64,000 bases of DNA from Beverwykella pulmonaria (lineage: Eukaryota > Ascomycota > Dothideomycetes > Pleosporales > Melanommataceae), in the NCBI GenBank assembly GCA_001599595.1, contig BCHH01000012.1, positions 189,543-253,542 of the forward strand, in the 5' to 3' direction. Under the pieces are notes generated by a model. That model searched no databases. It was not told where the DNA came from and saw only the letters and a program-made list of their open reading frames with translations. The translations under genes were made by a program, and so were the position numbers. Shown one piece after another: positions 45,833 to 59,265 of this stretch. The first letter of the stretch is position 1; each line of letters starts with the position of its first letter.

Positions 45833-46139
45833 GCAGAAGCCCGTTGCGCGAACGTAAAGGGTTGCTTGGGTTGCTAGAGGGGTGAGAACCGAAGTGAATT
45901 GTGAATTCATGGACGAAACTGTAATACTACATATAATCCGTGCACTTTCTGCATGTTAGGGAGTGTGGATTTGGCTTATTCGATGTGTTCATCATTTTCT
46001 CTCTGAACCTGGTCCGAATAGACTTTTTTTTGTATGTGCAGGTGTGTTTGCTGAGGGTATCTAAATGCTGTCCACGCCTTTTTTTTTAACCTTCTTCTTC
46101 ACATATCTGCCCTCAAGGTACTACACGCCCTCGCTACCT
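45833..46139. other. Convergent 3' ends, PDA1 and POP3
   Basis: 307 bp between the stop codons of PDA1 (plus) and POP3 (minus), which must hold both 3' UTRs. T-rich runs occur at about 46022-46090. No gene is seen. Confidence 0.55.
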
Positions 46140-47133
46140 CTAGAACCTCCCCTTAATTCCCCTCCATTCAGCCTTCATCGCCTCCTCAATCCATGGACAC
46201 TCCACAACGCCCACCTTCTCCCGCACATACTGCACCAGTGGATCTGCTCTTGGGGCTCCTTCTAACACCGCGATGGCGCCAACGCGCGGGATGTGCAGGG
46301 CTGATGCTAGGCGGGCTTCTGAAGAGGGTGGGAGGGTGATGAGGCGAGCAGGAGGTGACGAGGTGCTGGTGCTGGAGAGGTATAACAGTGTGGGGAGGTG
46401 CGCGTGGACGAGGGAGGTGGAGGGCGTGAGAGTGGGGAGGATGAGAAGGGATATCTGAGGGAGAGGGGCTGGGTCTTCCGGTGCTGATGATGTTGATGCA
46501 TGGGTCTCTGCTGGCACTGTTGATGTATCTTTCTCGCCTGTTGCTGCTGATGGCGCTTTGGATGATGCTGCGAGGGTGGTGAGGTGTCGGGTTATGCTGT
46601 TTAGTCCGATAAGGAGATGGGCTGTTAATTCAGGTGGTGGTGGTGGTGGTGGTGGTGGTAGTGAGGAGTCGGTGGTAGTGTTGGAGGATCGTTTTCTCTT
46701 TTTGCCCCTGGAGGGCGGGAGGTGGGCTTGTCGGTACAGGCCGAGGGGCTCGATCAGGCTGGGTGAAAGTTAGTGTGGATGGAACACGGGCGGTGAATAG
46801 CAGAATGAAGCAGGGACGCTGCAGAGCTGAATCGATTCTCTTGCCCCCTTGCTAGCAGTGCCTGCGGTGGTTTTCACTAGATGCGAGCTCGCTTGGAGCG
46901 TATGCAGGATGCAAGATGAAAATGGAGAATGTAGATGGAGGCGAAGACTCACTTACAAAGAAGATCAAGTATAATCCCTTGATCTTGTGGAGAGGTCTGA
47001 GGCCTAGAATGGTTAGCGAATGCTCAACGTCCACAGCTATGTATCAAATACTGGGAAAATACCATTTGGTTTCTGTGAATGGGATCTCTGTCTTGTAGAT
47101 GGGCTTCGACGCCTTCTTCCCCGCCGGTGCCAT
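46140..47133 (-). CDS. POP3: RNase P/MRP subunit Pop3
   Basis: Three exons on the minus strand, 47063-47133, 46953-47003 and 46140-46758, give 246 aa. The junctions restore IYKTEIPFTETKWPQTSPQD and ILDLLCNLIEPLGLYRQAHL, close to the Pop3 start I expect. A basic loop (RGKKRKRSS) and a run of nine prolines follow. The C-terminal half carries the Pop3/L7Ae-like core, with SEARLASALHIPRVGAIAVL, EGAPRADPLVQYVREKVGVV and ECPWIEEAMKAEWRGIKGRF. Pop3 is a protein of nuclear RNase P and RNase MRP, which process tRNA 5' ends and rRNA. The second exon is only 51 nt, so the gene is easily missed. Identification is by recalled family pattern without a search. Confidence 0.8.
46633..46659. repeat. GGT microsatellite in POP3
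   Basis: Nine GGT units on the plus strand. On the coding strand they give a run of nine Pro codons in the linker between the amino-terminal segment and the L7Ae-like core of Pop3. Confidence 0.9.
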
Positions 47134-47594
47134 GTTTATACCCTGGCCTGCGAAAGACGTGGCCCGAAGAAGGACGGCGCGTTCGAAGACGTGAATGCAC
47201 GTGAATCGGATCGGCGCTGTCAAGGGAAGCTCTTGCCACTGGCGCACCCGGCCCGCAGCAGCCTATCATGACGCGCGCCAAGCCACTGCAGCCCCCCACC
47301 AAACCACACCTCCAGGCTCACAGCTTGAGCATCGCTCGACGCGTCGAGAAAAATACTCACCGGCCTGTCCAGCTCCAATCTGCCAGCCGCTTCTGCAGCG
47401 CCGCATCCTGGAGCCCATGCTGCTCTCTTCTGTCGTGCCCACGCCTTCCCCCCTCCGCGAGGTCCGCCTCCCGCAGTAAGGCTGCGCCTAGAGAGGAGCT
47501 GCTGCCTGTATCCACACGGCCACCTTGGACGGGGAAGCTGCCCTCCGTGCACACCTGCCTCCACCACCCTCTGCCTCCACCTCGCTCGACCGTC
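47134..47594. promoter_or_regulatory. Divergent promoter, POP3 / USP
   Basis: 461 bp between the start codons of POP3 (minus) and the ubiquitin hydrolase (plus). An in-frame ATG at 47268 would extend the hydrolase by 109 residues across most of this stretch. Since POP3 also needs a promoter here, I take it as non-coding. Confidence 0.55.
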
Positions 47595-50500
47595 ATGAGT
47601 CAGCGGGATCATGGTCTACATGTAATGGAGTCCGGCACCCTAGACGACCAAGCAATCAACGTTCCTGCGTCGCCCCCGCGGCGCGATTCTATGGAAGACG
47701 CCGACTCGTCTCTGACCCGCAAACGCCCACGACTAGACAGCGGCAGCAAAGACAATCGTGACATGTCCGCAGACCCATCGCCCGTCTCCGCCGCCGACAC
47801 CGTCCTAGCACAGCCCTCCGAGCAGCCCGTAGAAATGACGATTCGCTCGCAACCCCCCAGCTCCTCGCAGCCTACCGACGGCGCCGACGACACCGACGCT
47901 GTCTCTGCGTCTGCCGTTCCTGTCCAAGCAGCCACGCCCGTTCTGGATAGCACCGAGAATGACTTCACCCTAGACGTAGACGAGGACGCAGCCGCCGACA
48001 GCCCACCGGTGGTTGCCGTGGACGACGACGACGATGACGATGACGATGCCGAGGACGCAATGGGCGACTATCCAGAGTCAGGCTCAGGCTATATCCAGGT
48101 CGATTACGACGAAGAGGAGTACTTTCGCCAGTTTCCCTTCACCGGCGGATATCATGGGAGTTACATGAGCTCGCTCCGCGGCATCACACAGCATTTCCAT
48201 GGAGGTAGATTGGGTCCCCATGCATTTAATGGTTCTCTGGATGCTAACAACCTCACAGCCGGTTCTCTCGATGGAACCGTACTTCCCAAAATCGCCATTT
48301 GGCTTGACAGCTTCCCCAATCGAGCGTCACAATGGAAGGGCTACTACCTCGACAAGCACCTCTTTTGGGAAGAGTTTGCGCAATTGGTGCATAAAGTGCT
48401 CATTCGGAGGTACAATTGGATGACTGCTCTAGAAAGAGACCAGGATAATGACACGAACAGATACCCGTTCGGTGATCAATTCGTTGATGACAGCCAATCC
48501 GAGGACGAAATATTTTACGGTTTCCTCAAGAGTTACCTGAGACTCTGCGTCCGCCTCCTCCAAGTCGACGCAGAGATGATTGCAAGGTTTGCCCAGGAAG
48601 GCTTTTACGATGCGCCCCTGGTGTGCTACAAACACCTGAGACACATATGCACCATCTTCCGCCACGAAAAGGCACCCATCTTTCATTTACTGAATAAAGA
48701 CTATGCAACCGATACCCGTAAAATGGTGCATCGTTTGACACGCGATTTCATCGAAGCCCACGGCATTCAGCACCTCTTCCAGTTCGCTGAGGCAGCATGC
48801 GGCAAGGTCACACCCGTCGACCAGAATTGGATCGCGTCATGGTCAACGCAAATACTGCATATGGTGGGCTGGTCTCTGCTTGAACTTCCTGACTCGGACA
48901 GACTTATTGTGCGCCTGGATTTCTACCGCGATGTGTTGCATTATTTCAGGACATATACGGCGGATCTTCAAGCGCCAAACAAGGTTTCCGATGTGGGTGT
49001 CACCAAAGACTTGCTTATTTTCTTCGCGGACCTGCTCTTCTCTCTATGTCAGTGGGATGAGGTACTGGCTTCTGAACTCGCCCGAGAGTTCATGGATTAC
49101 AGGGATCCCGATTCCCCTACAACGACAGGCCCCCAAAATGCTGAAACCATAGCCCGGAACAACTACCTCCGTTCAGACCCGGCACATTACGCAGCGCTGG
49201 CCATGAATGCATGGAAGTTCAAGCTTCTGAGAAAGTACATTGTGAAAGGTCGCATGGAGCTGCGCGTTACAAGCATTGGTATCATGGACACCGCACTCAT
49301 CGAGATCTGGCGAGAATACAATATGTCCGAGCTGCAGACCAATCACCCAGTCATGCAGTACCTTGCTGATTTTCTCCTGAACGAAGAAGTAGTCGACTAC
49401 ATCATGAGCGTTGATTCGCATCCTCAGATCATCTCCCGCAGCGGCAACGTTGTTGGCTTCCTCGTCGTCACCCATCGTTATTCTGAGAGCCAAACGGATG
49501 CGATATGGAAGACTGTGTCTCTCAGCCCGAACCCCCGCGTGGTGTCGGCAACGGTAAACATGCTGAAGGGCATTGCCGGTCTCATGAGTACCGCGGAGCA
49601 ACTTTACCTTTGTACCAAGCTTTACGATCTTCCCATTGAGACATACACCCTTGACATCTTCCGCTTTTTCCGGGACTTAGCGCCAAGGGTTCAGGTGAAA
49701 TATCTGGACTGGAGTATTGTGCCGCACAAATCACGGCCATGGAATGTATGCATTCGGGTGATCCAGGACACTTCTCCGAGCAGGGAATCCACCAAGCTGA
49801 CAAACACCTTGCACAATGAAGCTTGTGATCAGCTTCGCTTATTGTCGAGCTCGATCAGCCAAGAAGAACGCCGTCAAATTTACGGAGAATGCAGCACATA
49901 TATTGCTGAGAGGTCAACAAAGGCGACAGGCAGTGTGCGTGCCATTTGGATATTATGTTCAAACGCAAGTTTTGCCGATGCTCAATTCTTTAAGCAGAAT
50001 CTGGAAGTGGGCCGTCACATTGTCGAAGAGCTCTGCGCTTTCATCAAAGCAGAGAGTCAAGTTCCTTTCCATAATACTCAGCTTACGGCGCTGCAATATC
50101 GACTGGACATGCTTTGCATTCTTCTATACCGCGCCCCCGAGGCTATCCCCGTCAGCTTGTACCAAGATCTTTGGGATCATCTTGTTGGGAAATTTGCACT
50201 CAGCAATCATCATCGGGATATGGCTTGGTCGAAATTCTCGGACACAATTAGGCATAAACCCGAGGACGAGTTCTACAAGCAGCTGATTTTGACCTATGTG
50301 CCGAAGCTGGAAGCGGAATATTATACTGGCGGGCTTTACGAGTTTGTCGCCAGTTACAGGTTCCCAACAACCAAGCGGCTGGTCACAACGGACGACGGTG
50401 AAAAGGAGGTGCTACAAATTCGTGGTGCCGATCTCTTGTGGGCTATGGTCTTAAATGCTCCTCAAGGCACTATCGAGGATCGTTCTGCGAAATTGCTTGC

Positions 50501-53500
50501 TGCCCGTTACGTTGAGATAGACTCAGACCAAGGCGTCACCCTTGAGGATGTTGAAGAGGCGCACGTTGCTCTCGTCGAGCAGTGTACAAAAGAACTTCTA
50601 TCTGCATACAAGACCCTTCGAAATAAGGCGGTCGAGCCGACATCCGCGCTCGAGACAAGCAACGGCATGGACATATCCCTATCGGATCATGTTAAAAAAC
50701 AGAACGAGCTCCGTTTCGCACGAACGCTACTCTTTCAAAAGCTCCTACTGACATCTATCCGAACCAAGCCTGAGTTCAATCGCTCCCAAAGGTCAGACTC
50801 TAAGGTTGAAGTTATGAGCCCAGAGCTTTCGTTTGCGGGCGCTAGGGAAATCAAGTACCAGTCCCCTTCTACCAACGAGAAGCAATCTGTTATTATAGGC
50901 GAGGAACACACGCTCCATGACCTGTATGCGCGAATTTGCCATGCAACCGGTTTCACCAGAGTAAACCTCTTCGCTAAGGGTCAGAGGATCAATCTAATGG
51001 AGAATGGGTTCAAGAAAGTCGTTGACATGGACTTCGGAGGCCTTCTACTTGTCCAGAAAGCACCAGGCAGCGAAATGTCCCAGCGAGTAGCTGACACAAG
51101 TGCAAATTGCTCTGCCTTTGAGACAGCCGTTCTGAAGCATTTCGAGGAACTGTTTGCTTGTATGGATGCGGATGATTTCATTAGCCAAGTGGTCAGTATT
51201 GCTTGGTTACTCTTATTGCATTTGTTAGTGCTAATTTGTAGCAGCTTTTTGACTTTTTGTGCCATTTTCCGTTTCGCGAACGAATCGCTCAATCCGTCAT
51301 AGCCGGCACAGCAGAGTCTGATGAAATATTTCCTCCGGGAAAGATCTTTCAGGCCAAGTATGCGGCGCACGCTCTTCAACACAAGTTGAAAGAGCAATTG
51401 CGGACGGTATGTGGGAGTGACTTCTAGCAGACTAGCACTTTACTGACGAGTCTTTAGAGTACGCTAGACGAGTCTTTTCTAGCGAACACCGTCCAACTGT
51501 TGGACAAAGCCCATCTAAATAAAAATTTGATCAGCGATTCTCTTTCCGGTCAACACGAAATTCTTCTGGCGGCTGTGCTCGTGGACGTGCTTCTGGAGTT
51601 TCTTAAAGGTATGTTCATCTTTTCAAATGAGCAATTTTAGTAACCAACGCCTAATGTGAAGCAGAACGCCCTTCCCAGGAAACATCATCCCGCTACTTCT
51701 CCGATGAGCAATTGCTTGTCGATCGCCTGCTGACGATTTTGACGGTTTCCCTCTCTGCTGATAACGACTTTCCTGCGGTTGCAATCTCTGCTTATGCAAC
51801 TATCCTAGAGGCCTCTCTTCACTCGCGAGGGATATGGGAAACTTTCACAGGCAAATCCGACATTACCGCCTTGCACGAAAAACTACTGCTTACAGATCCG
51901 AGAAAGCCTGTACGAGAACAGATCGTGCAGTCCATAGCCTCTGTTTGCGGAGGAGATCTTCCTTATACCTCGCCACTTACGAAACTCGACACGGCTTCAT
52001 GCTTCTGGCACATCATATCTGCGATTTTACCGGAGGCCGTTCGGTATCCAGGTCAATCGGAACAGCTTTTTGACATCGCCGAGCAAGTTTTCCGAAGTCA
52101 TGATGAGAATAGTAGAGACGAAGAATCCCTCCGGTTGTCATTGACATCATGGAGTAATTTGCTCTTGAATTACACGCACGAAGAATTCGTCGGACGTGAT
52201 GAAACCGATTTTGTCGTCTTGGGTTTCACGAAGCTTCTTCTCTGCTGCATTCCGTCGTTGAAGTCATTCAAAAAGCCTCTAAACGTTGGATCGCTTATGG
52301 AACAGATCTTCCGCAAATTTCTCTTTGTTCCAAAGGTGGCTGAACTGGACGAACAAACACCGCACTGTCTTGAACTCCCGGTTCTTGAAAGCAAGACGAG
52401 AAAGGAATTGTACGATCTTATGCTTGCCCTTGCCGAAGATCGAAACAGTTTTGATATGCTCCTGGGACTGACTGAAGGCTTGACGGAAGATGAAGAGGAC
52501 ATGTCCATGAGATCATACTCCGTCGATCGCTCAAACGAGATACGCTCTCCAACTGGATATGTGGGCCTGCTAAACCCGCGCGCTATCTGCTACATGAACT
52601 CCCTCCTCACGCAGCTCTTTATGAATGTGAACTTCCGAAAGTTCATGCTCGGACTCAACGTTGCAGATGCAGGTGCTTCTCAGCGCCTTCTGTCGGAGAC
52701 GCAGAGGCTTTTTGCACAGCTGCAGAATACGTACCGCAAAGCAACAGATCCAAGGGAATTTGCGTCTTGCGTCAAAGGTCTGGATAGTGCGCCAATCGAT
52801 ATCAACATTCAGATGGATGCCGATGAATTCTACAATCTGCTATTTGATCAGTGGGAGGGCCAGATGCTCTCGCCTGAGATCAAGCAACGCTTTCGGTCGT
52901 TCTACGGAGGACAGACTGTCAACCAAATCAAATCAAAGGAATGTGACCATGTCTCTGAACGAGTCGAGAGCTTCTTCGTAGTCCAGTGCGATGTACAAGG
53001 CAAAGCCAGTCTGCAGGAGAGTCTCCAGGCTTTTGTAGAGGGTGATGTTATGGAAGGGGATAATAAGTACAAGTGCGAATCATGTGGTGGCAAATTCGTG
53101 GACGCCGTCAAGAGGTAAGTGAATTCAGCCTTCCATCAAGATGTTAAGCTAACCCACATTGTCAGGACTTGCCTCAAAGATGTGCCCGATAACCTCATCT
53201 TCCACCTCAAACGGTTCGATTTTGATTTGGTCGATATGAGGAGAGCCAAAATTAACGACCACTTCGATTTTCCTGGCTACATTGATGTCAGCCTTTACAA
53301 TGTTGACCATCTCAGCGATCCTTCCAAGCCACGCCAGGAGGATATTTTCGAACTTGTCGGTGTTCTTGTTCATCAAGGCACTTCGGAGAACGGCCACTAT
53401 TATTCATATATCCGCGAGCGGCCCTGCCCGACTGGGACAAACTGGGTTGAATTCAACGATCGCGACGTGGACGCTTTTGACCACCACTCAATTCCTTACC

Positions 53501-55473
53501 ATTGTTTCGGAGGGATGTATGACGAACAGTACCCGCGACAGCAAAAGCAATTCAGCGCATATATGCTCTTCTACCAGCGCCGAGCCGCTATTGAGAAGGA
53601 TCACTGTGAGTACATTAGCTCACCGCATTGTGGAGCTCCCAAAGTTCCCGTTCCTTCGGCCCTCGAAGAAGAGATCAACATAGACAACGAATCCTTCATC
53701 CGGGAGTACAGTCTCTACGATCCAAACCACTCCAAGTTCGTCCGTCAGATTCTGGCTGCTTTGCGAACGGTCAATCATGGCACATGCTCAGAAGACCACC
53801 AGCAGGAAACCCAGGCTCTTCATATCGTACTGGAGCACCTCTGCCAAACCATATGCCGCTTAAGAATGGTCGAGAACTTTGATGAGACTTTGCTCCAACT
53901 TCGTAAGACAGTGCTGTCATGTCCCAATTGTTGCCACATAGCGTTGAAGTGGCTAGCCGCACACAGTTATGCGCTCATCGGTCTCCTTTTGCGATGTCTT
54001 CACATGAAGGTTCGATCTCAAGTGCGTGCTTTCTTAATTGATAGTCTACGATTTCTTCGCGAAAAGGACCCCGCTCTCTACGGAGTTGAAAACGTTGACA
54101 TCGATATGGAGACCGGTGCAGTAGCTCCTGTCGAGGGTATCTTTGTGGACATCATCCGCCGACTGCGTACCGTTGCCGACGAGACTGGGGTAGGCTCCCG
54201 AGGCTGGGACGATTTCTATTTGACTATGTGTCAACTGAGCAGTATGGGCCACGTCGAGACTGCAATCGTTTTGAACAGTGGCATGCTGGAATTCTGCTTG
54301 CGGATCCTACTCATGCACGCTCATCCCCCGTCCCGGATGAATGAGCCCGACATCTGGCGGCTGGTCGAGAAAAAGAAACACATCTTCAACAGGCTCATTG
54401 AGCTAGTGTACATCCTTCTCTCGAAGATGGACATCCGACTTCCACCCGTGCCTCCGACTTCACAAGGCAGCGACCGCCTTGAGAAGTACGATCGCTCGCT
54501 CTCGAAGTTTCCGCTCACCACCAAAGAGCAACAATACCTACACTTCTGGCACGAAGAGAACCGAGCATATGCTGTTTTGGATAAGATGATTGAGCAGTTT
54601 GATTGCACAAAGACTGAGGTCTTTTACCCTGGAGAAGTACTCAAATGGATGCTCCAATCACCAGACCCGCACGTGCAAGGGCGGCTCTTGTTGACGGTGT
54701 CAGAGGGTGTCCATGCCCTGAATCCTCCTTTCTCCGACCCTTATGTTCGAGCTGCTCTACCGTATTGTCAGGCATGTCCCAACGCAGCCAATGTCATCAC
54801 TGTGATCGATACAGTGGCCAAGTCGGCAAGCGGACTTCGGGATACCGGTGGAGAAGCTCACATCCAGTTTTTAAACGGCCTTCTCACGATTGAGAACGAA
54901 GCTGTGTTCGATGAGAAGACTCCAGATGTCTTCTACAACTACGCTCTCCACAGATCAAGATTGTATGCGATTCCGTTGCTGATCTACGACGACGACGCTG
55001 TCCGGAAGGCTACGAATAGGCACCTCGAAGAGCTGTTTGCGAAGTACAAAGCCGACGAGCTCGCCGAAGAAGAGACCCTGTCTCTAAAGTACAAGACCAT
55101 TCGTTATCTGGTTAGAGAGATGTGTGCGAAGATCACTGAAGAGCAAATAAATGGCACGTCACGAGCCTACATGCAACCAATGATTGCGACAAATCATCTG
55201 CTAGTACAGATGTTGTTCATGTTGATGAGCAGCGAAGATCCGGCTATGGCTCATCATTCGACCCAACAAGATAAGATCCTCGTTGAGAACTATCGGAATG
55301 ACGTTGAACCCCGGTTGCGGCACTGGCCACAGGATGAGGGAACGCCGATATCAACAGGAGGCAAGTCTCCTTGATTATCTTCCCATGCATTTGCTAACGT
55401 TGTCACAGAAGCCTACGAGCAATCAGACTATAGCAATGAGTCTGAAGATGGAGCGGACCTGCTCGAGCCTTAA
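47595..55473 (+). CDS. USP9X/FAF-like ubiquitin carboxyl-terminal hydrolase
   Basis: Six exons, 47595-51191, 51245-51406, 51458-51608, 51665-53114, 53166-55360 and 55409-55473, give about 2539 aa. The first 150 residues are disordered and end in an Asp run (VAVDDDDDDD). A long helical scaffold fills residues 200-1560. The peptidase C19 domain spans about 1595-1920. Its Cys box is GLLNPRAICYMNSLLTQLFM (Cys1612), the middle has IQMDADEFYNLLFDQWEGQM and a Cys-x2-Cys site (YKCESCGGKF), and the His box is GTSENGHYYSYI (His1864), followed by WVEFNDRDVDAF. All catalytic residues are present, so it should remove ubiquitin. The large flanking regions resemble USP9X/USP24 relatives found in filamentous fungi. 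The last intron uses a GC donor (GCAAGT). The exon 2 start has a NAGNAG choice, adding or dropping one Gln. Confidence 0.9.
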
Positions 55474-57253
55474 TGGAGATGGGATTTGCGATGACTCTTA
55501 GGTCGGTGCCTTTTCCGCTAATTTTTAGTTCTAACGTGTCACCTGAGCTGTAACGGTGGGAGAGGAGTGCTTCTCAGAGGCACGTATGTGATTTTGAGTT
55601 GTCTGGTAGCTTTTGGCGTTTTATCACTAGACTTTTTGTGGTTTTGTACCCGGGAAAGGGAAAACGATTATGTGATTGATTGACCGGGATAGAACAGGCG
55701 ACATGGAAGCTTCATTACACGGTCATTTCTTCCTATATGGACATATCTTCTTTTCTAGGGCATAGCGTGGGCGATTCTGGGATTGGGCATGCTCTTCAGT
55801 GTACCACCTTTCATATTTTATACAGCGAGTGATTGGCGGTATTTGTGTGTGGTGTCTTCAGTGCTCGCTTTGACGTGGCTATCATCTTGTCTTGTCTTGT
55901 CATCTCTCGTGCTTGATCAAGATAGTTTGACTAGGGGATATGCTTGACCGGTGAAAGGGATCGCTCCGCGTTTTCTTTACTCTGTGTGGGGCGTTTGTTA
56001 TGGTACACGGCTGTGGTAGGTGAACCGTTAACGGCTAAGGACAGGCTAGGCCGGGATTTCTTGTGTCTATACAGGGGGGATATCTATTTTCTATGATGCG
56101 TTGCACGCGTGGTGGTAGGTAGCTCGTGTGAAGACGTGGTAATCTCCGAGTTGATGAGAGAAAACAGTACTCCGACCAATTGGCTGACTGACTGGATGGT
56201 GTGTAGGAATGTAAGCATCGCAGGCGCGGCAACTGCACCGAGGGGCATCAACGCACAAGAATTAGCGTTTTAAACGGCCGGTGATATAATACACATATTG
56301 GCGTGCTCTCCATGCATTCCATGTAGAATACAGCGACGAAGCAAGGTTCGTGCCACTGGGTGGTGGCATTCACATAACTGAAATGGATTGGCTGTACCAT
56401 GCGTCAGTGCGAGATCTATACGAGGATGGCCGTTGGGCGTAGATCTGGGAAAGGTGCCGGGGTTCGGGTTGAGGATTGTGGGCCCCGACGACGAAGATAG
56501 GAGGGTGGCGCTGAAGTTTTTAAAAAGAAGAACCGTGCCATCTCTCTGGCGAGATCTGCGGAGAAATATATAGGGAAGCTGATAAGGGATCAAGGACATA
56601 GAAGTGAACATAACGGCGATAGCGTCAATAGAGCGAATAGTACCCATACTTAGAGGGTGAAGAGAGAGAAGCCCAATAGTGTAGATAAAAAGTTAACGAG
56701 TTGAAAAACTAACGAAAATGTGGCAACCGAAAAAAAAAGCCAAGTGCTATAAAAATAACCCCTGAATGAAGATTACCATCGCCCAAGTACATTTCCCCTG
56801 ATATCAATGCGCAAAACGTAAAGATCCGAATTGACGGTAACCACAGTATTTAGTCTTAGGAACTGGACCCTGAAGTAAATGAACATGCCACAGACTCGAA
56901 AGGCAGGTTGGCTCCATCACTACGCCGGAGCGCGTCAAAAGGGTGGCAGATATCTCAATGATGAGGGAGGATATTAGTAGGACGCCCTAAGTTGTTTTGT
57001 ATAGCGAAAGAGTACGGTTTGGAGATGGGACAAGAGAAGGGAAGGGAGGAAGGTGGGTTAGATGGGACTTGAAGAGGATGAACGGTTTAGACTGGATTGT
57101 ATAGTGCATGTGCTCTTCGAAATTGTAGAATTGACTGAGTGACCAACAGAGTGGTAGTTTCAACTTCGGCTTTGTAGATGCATACGGGTGGTCGTAACAC
57201 ACCATTTCCTCGCACTCATTCATCTTTAGGCTTTCTGTCGCTCCCACTTCTAA
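55474..57253. other. Convergent intergenic region
   Basis: 1.78 kb between the stop codons of the USP gene (plus) and ALG5 (minus). It should hold two 3' UTRs and otherwise shows only short frames. A short TCTTG run lies near 55885-55905. No RNA gene was recognised. Confidence 0.5.
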
Positions 57254-58608
57254 CTACTCTTTCTTATACACCCCCAATCCCCACGCAAGCCTCAACACCG
57301 CCAACCCCCACGCCATTCCCAGACTATCCCACATGACATTGAGCTTACTTCCCATGACCTCCTTCCAGCCAATGGCCACCTCTACCATGCGGATGTTGGC
57401 GCTCTCGGCCAGCATCAGCATTTCCACGTCGAAGATCCAGCCTTCGGAGTGCATGTACGGGATTATGAATGGCAGCGTAGGCCGGGAGAAGAGTTTGAAG
57501 CCACATTGCGTGTCTTTTATGCGGGCCGTGGCGCGTGGGGTCAGGAGGTAAAGAAGCAGGTGGAATGAGTGCATGAGGAAGTTGCGGAGCTTTGAGCGCT
57601 GAGGAAAATTAGCCAACATTTTCAAACCAGGAAATCGTCGGTGAAGAAGGGCAAACCAAACTTACTTTTACAACAGCCTCACTCCCAACTAAATGCGCCC
57701 GACTCCCAATCGCCACACCCCTCCCTAGCTTATCCTCCACCCCCTTGCACCCATCTACTAGCTTCTCCAAATCGCTAAACCGACTCGCCCCATCCGCGTC
57801 CGCAAACACAATGTACTGCCCCCGCACATGCCTCATGCCATGCGTGACCGCGCCTCCCTTCCCCCTATTCTTCTCCAGCGTAACAACACGAATAGAGCCG
57901 TGCGGAATATGCGTTGAGTGTGTTGGGTGCGGGGTGCGTGGGCCGGGGACGGGAACTGGGTGGAGGGAGAGCTGGTGAGATTTTGCGAAAGAGAGGGCTG
58001 TGTCCACGGTGGCATCTGTGGAACCGTCGGAGATGATGAGGATCTCCCAGCCCTTCTTATCCCCCTTGCTTTTCTCCGATTCAGCATGCGCATCCCCGTA
58101 CCGCTCCTGCAAGAATGCGACAGCCTCCTCCAGCATGCCTGCTAGCCGCTCTTCCTCGTTGTACGCAGGCACCACGACGGAGATGAACAGCTCCGCGGCG
58201 TCAATTCGGATCTCTGGTACAGGGCCAGCGGGCGCTTTCCGCTTCGCGACCTCCTTCTCTGCACTCCATTGGTCTATCCAGCAGGGGAGTTCTTTGGGCG
58301 TGCTGCGCGAGCCGTCGGGCAGGATGGTGGTGAATGTTTTTTCAGAGCGGTGTGGCGCACGCGGGACGGGGGCAACGAGGTGGAGCGCCATGTACATCTA
58401 GACTGCTGTTAGTGAACTATGTCACATGCGCATACCATGAATGCGCGTAGTGAAGGTGAGGCGAGGACACAGGACGTGAACATACCCAAAAGCACGCTGC
58501 AACGCTCACAAACCCCAGCGCAATCACCAGCACATACGTCGGCGGCATCTCGACGGCTTTTTTGGGAAACGAGTCGAAGCCATCGTAGCCTTTGGGATAG
58601 AAATCCAT
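57254..58608 (-). CDS. ALG5: Dolichyl-phosphate beta-glucosyltransferase
   Basis: Three exons on the minus strand, 58486-58608, 57666-58397 and 57254-57598, give 399 aa. The amino terminus has a membrane anchor (PPTYVLVIALGFVSVAACFW). The GT2-type catalytic domain contains LFISVVVPAYNEEERLAGML, ILIISDGSTDATVDTALSFA, VVTLEKNRGKGGAVTHGMRH, the acidic metal/sugar motif YIVFADADGASRFSDLEKLV, VAIGSRAHLVGSEAVVKRSK, and IKDTQCGFKLFSRPTLPFII with EGWIFDVEMLMLAE. It makes Dol-P-glucose from UDP-glucose at the ER membrane, the donor for the last three glucoses of the N-glycan precursor. Exon 1 carries nearly the whole membrane anchor and is easily missed. Confidence 0.95.
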
Positions 58609-59265
58609 CGTTTGTTGCGCGCGCGCGAAGCGGAATAGAAGCCCACCAGTGGGCGGAGAGAATTGAGTTACCAGGGGGGAATGCCCATTGAGCTCTAACG
58701 GCGAGAATGGAGGGGAGATGAAGGAAAAGAGGGACAACAAAGGGACGTTGATTTTACGAATCCAATCGCGTCGCGGCCAATTGGCTTCTAAAGATGCAAC
58801 GTGGAAGCTGACGTCGCCGCTTACGGAAGAATAGTATCGCCGACCGCTACGTCAATAGCATGCCCTTGCTCCATGCGCCTTGTTTCAGGAACAAGTAAAG
58901 CGTCAATATTAAGATCAACAGTATGAATATGCTATTTCGGTCCCCTTATTACGGGTTAGACTACCGCTGTTTACGCTTGGGCACAGGACTTCAGAAGAAG
59001 AATTTGTACATCAAACTACATATATATGTGGCCCTCTCCTCCGCTCGTCGAATACTCCAAGATCAGAATTCGTGACTGTACAGTGAAACACTCATGATCT
59101 AACATGCATCTATGCCATGTATGTATGCTAACCGCTCGCTCAGAGAACCTCCGAAGCCATAGAAAATGAGACTGGACAGCATATAAAGATGTCCAGAGAA
59201 ACATGAAACGTGGTGGAAAGGAAAGGCTCGTAAAGTACGATCGTAGATACTGGGCAAAATCCATG
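58609..59265. promoter_or_regulatory. ALG5 promoter / MFS 3' region
   Basis: 657 bp between two minus-strand genes, with the ALG5 promoter and the 3' UTR of the upstream MFS gene. No gene is seen. Confidence 0.5.

Noticed and set aside
47220..47968. Long minus-strand frames under the USP amino terminus
   Set aside because: They are mirror frames of the GC-rich, low-complexity USP coding sequence.
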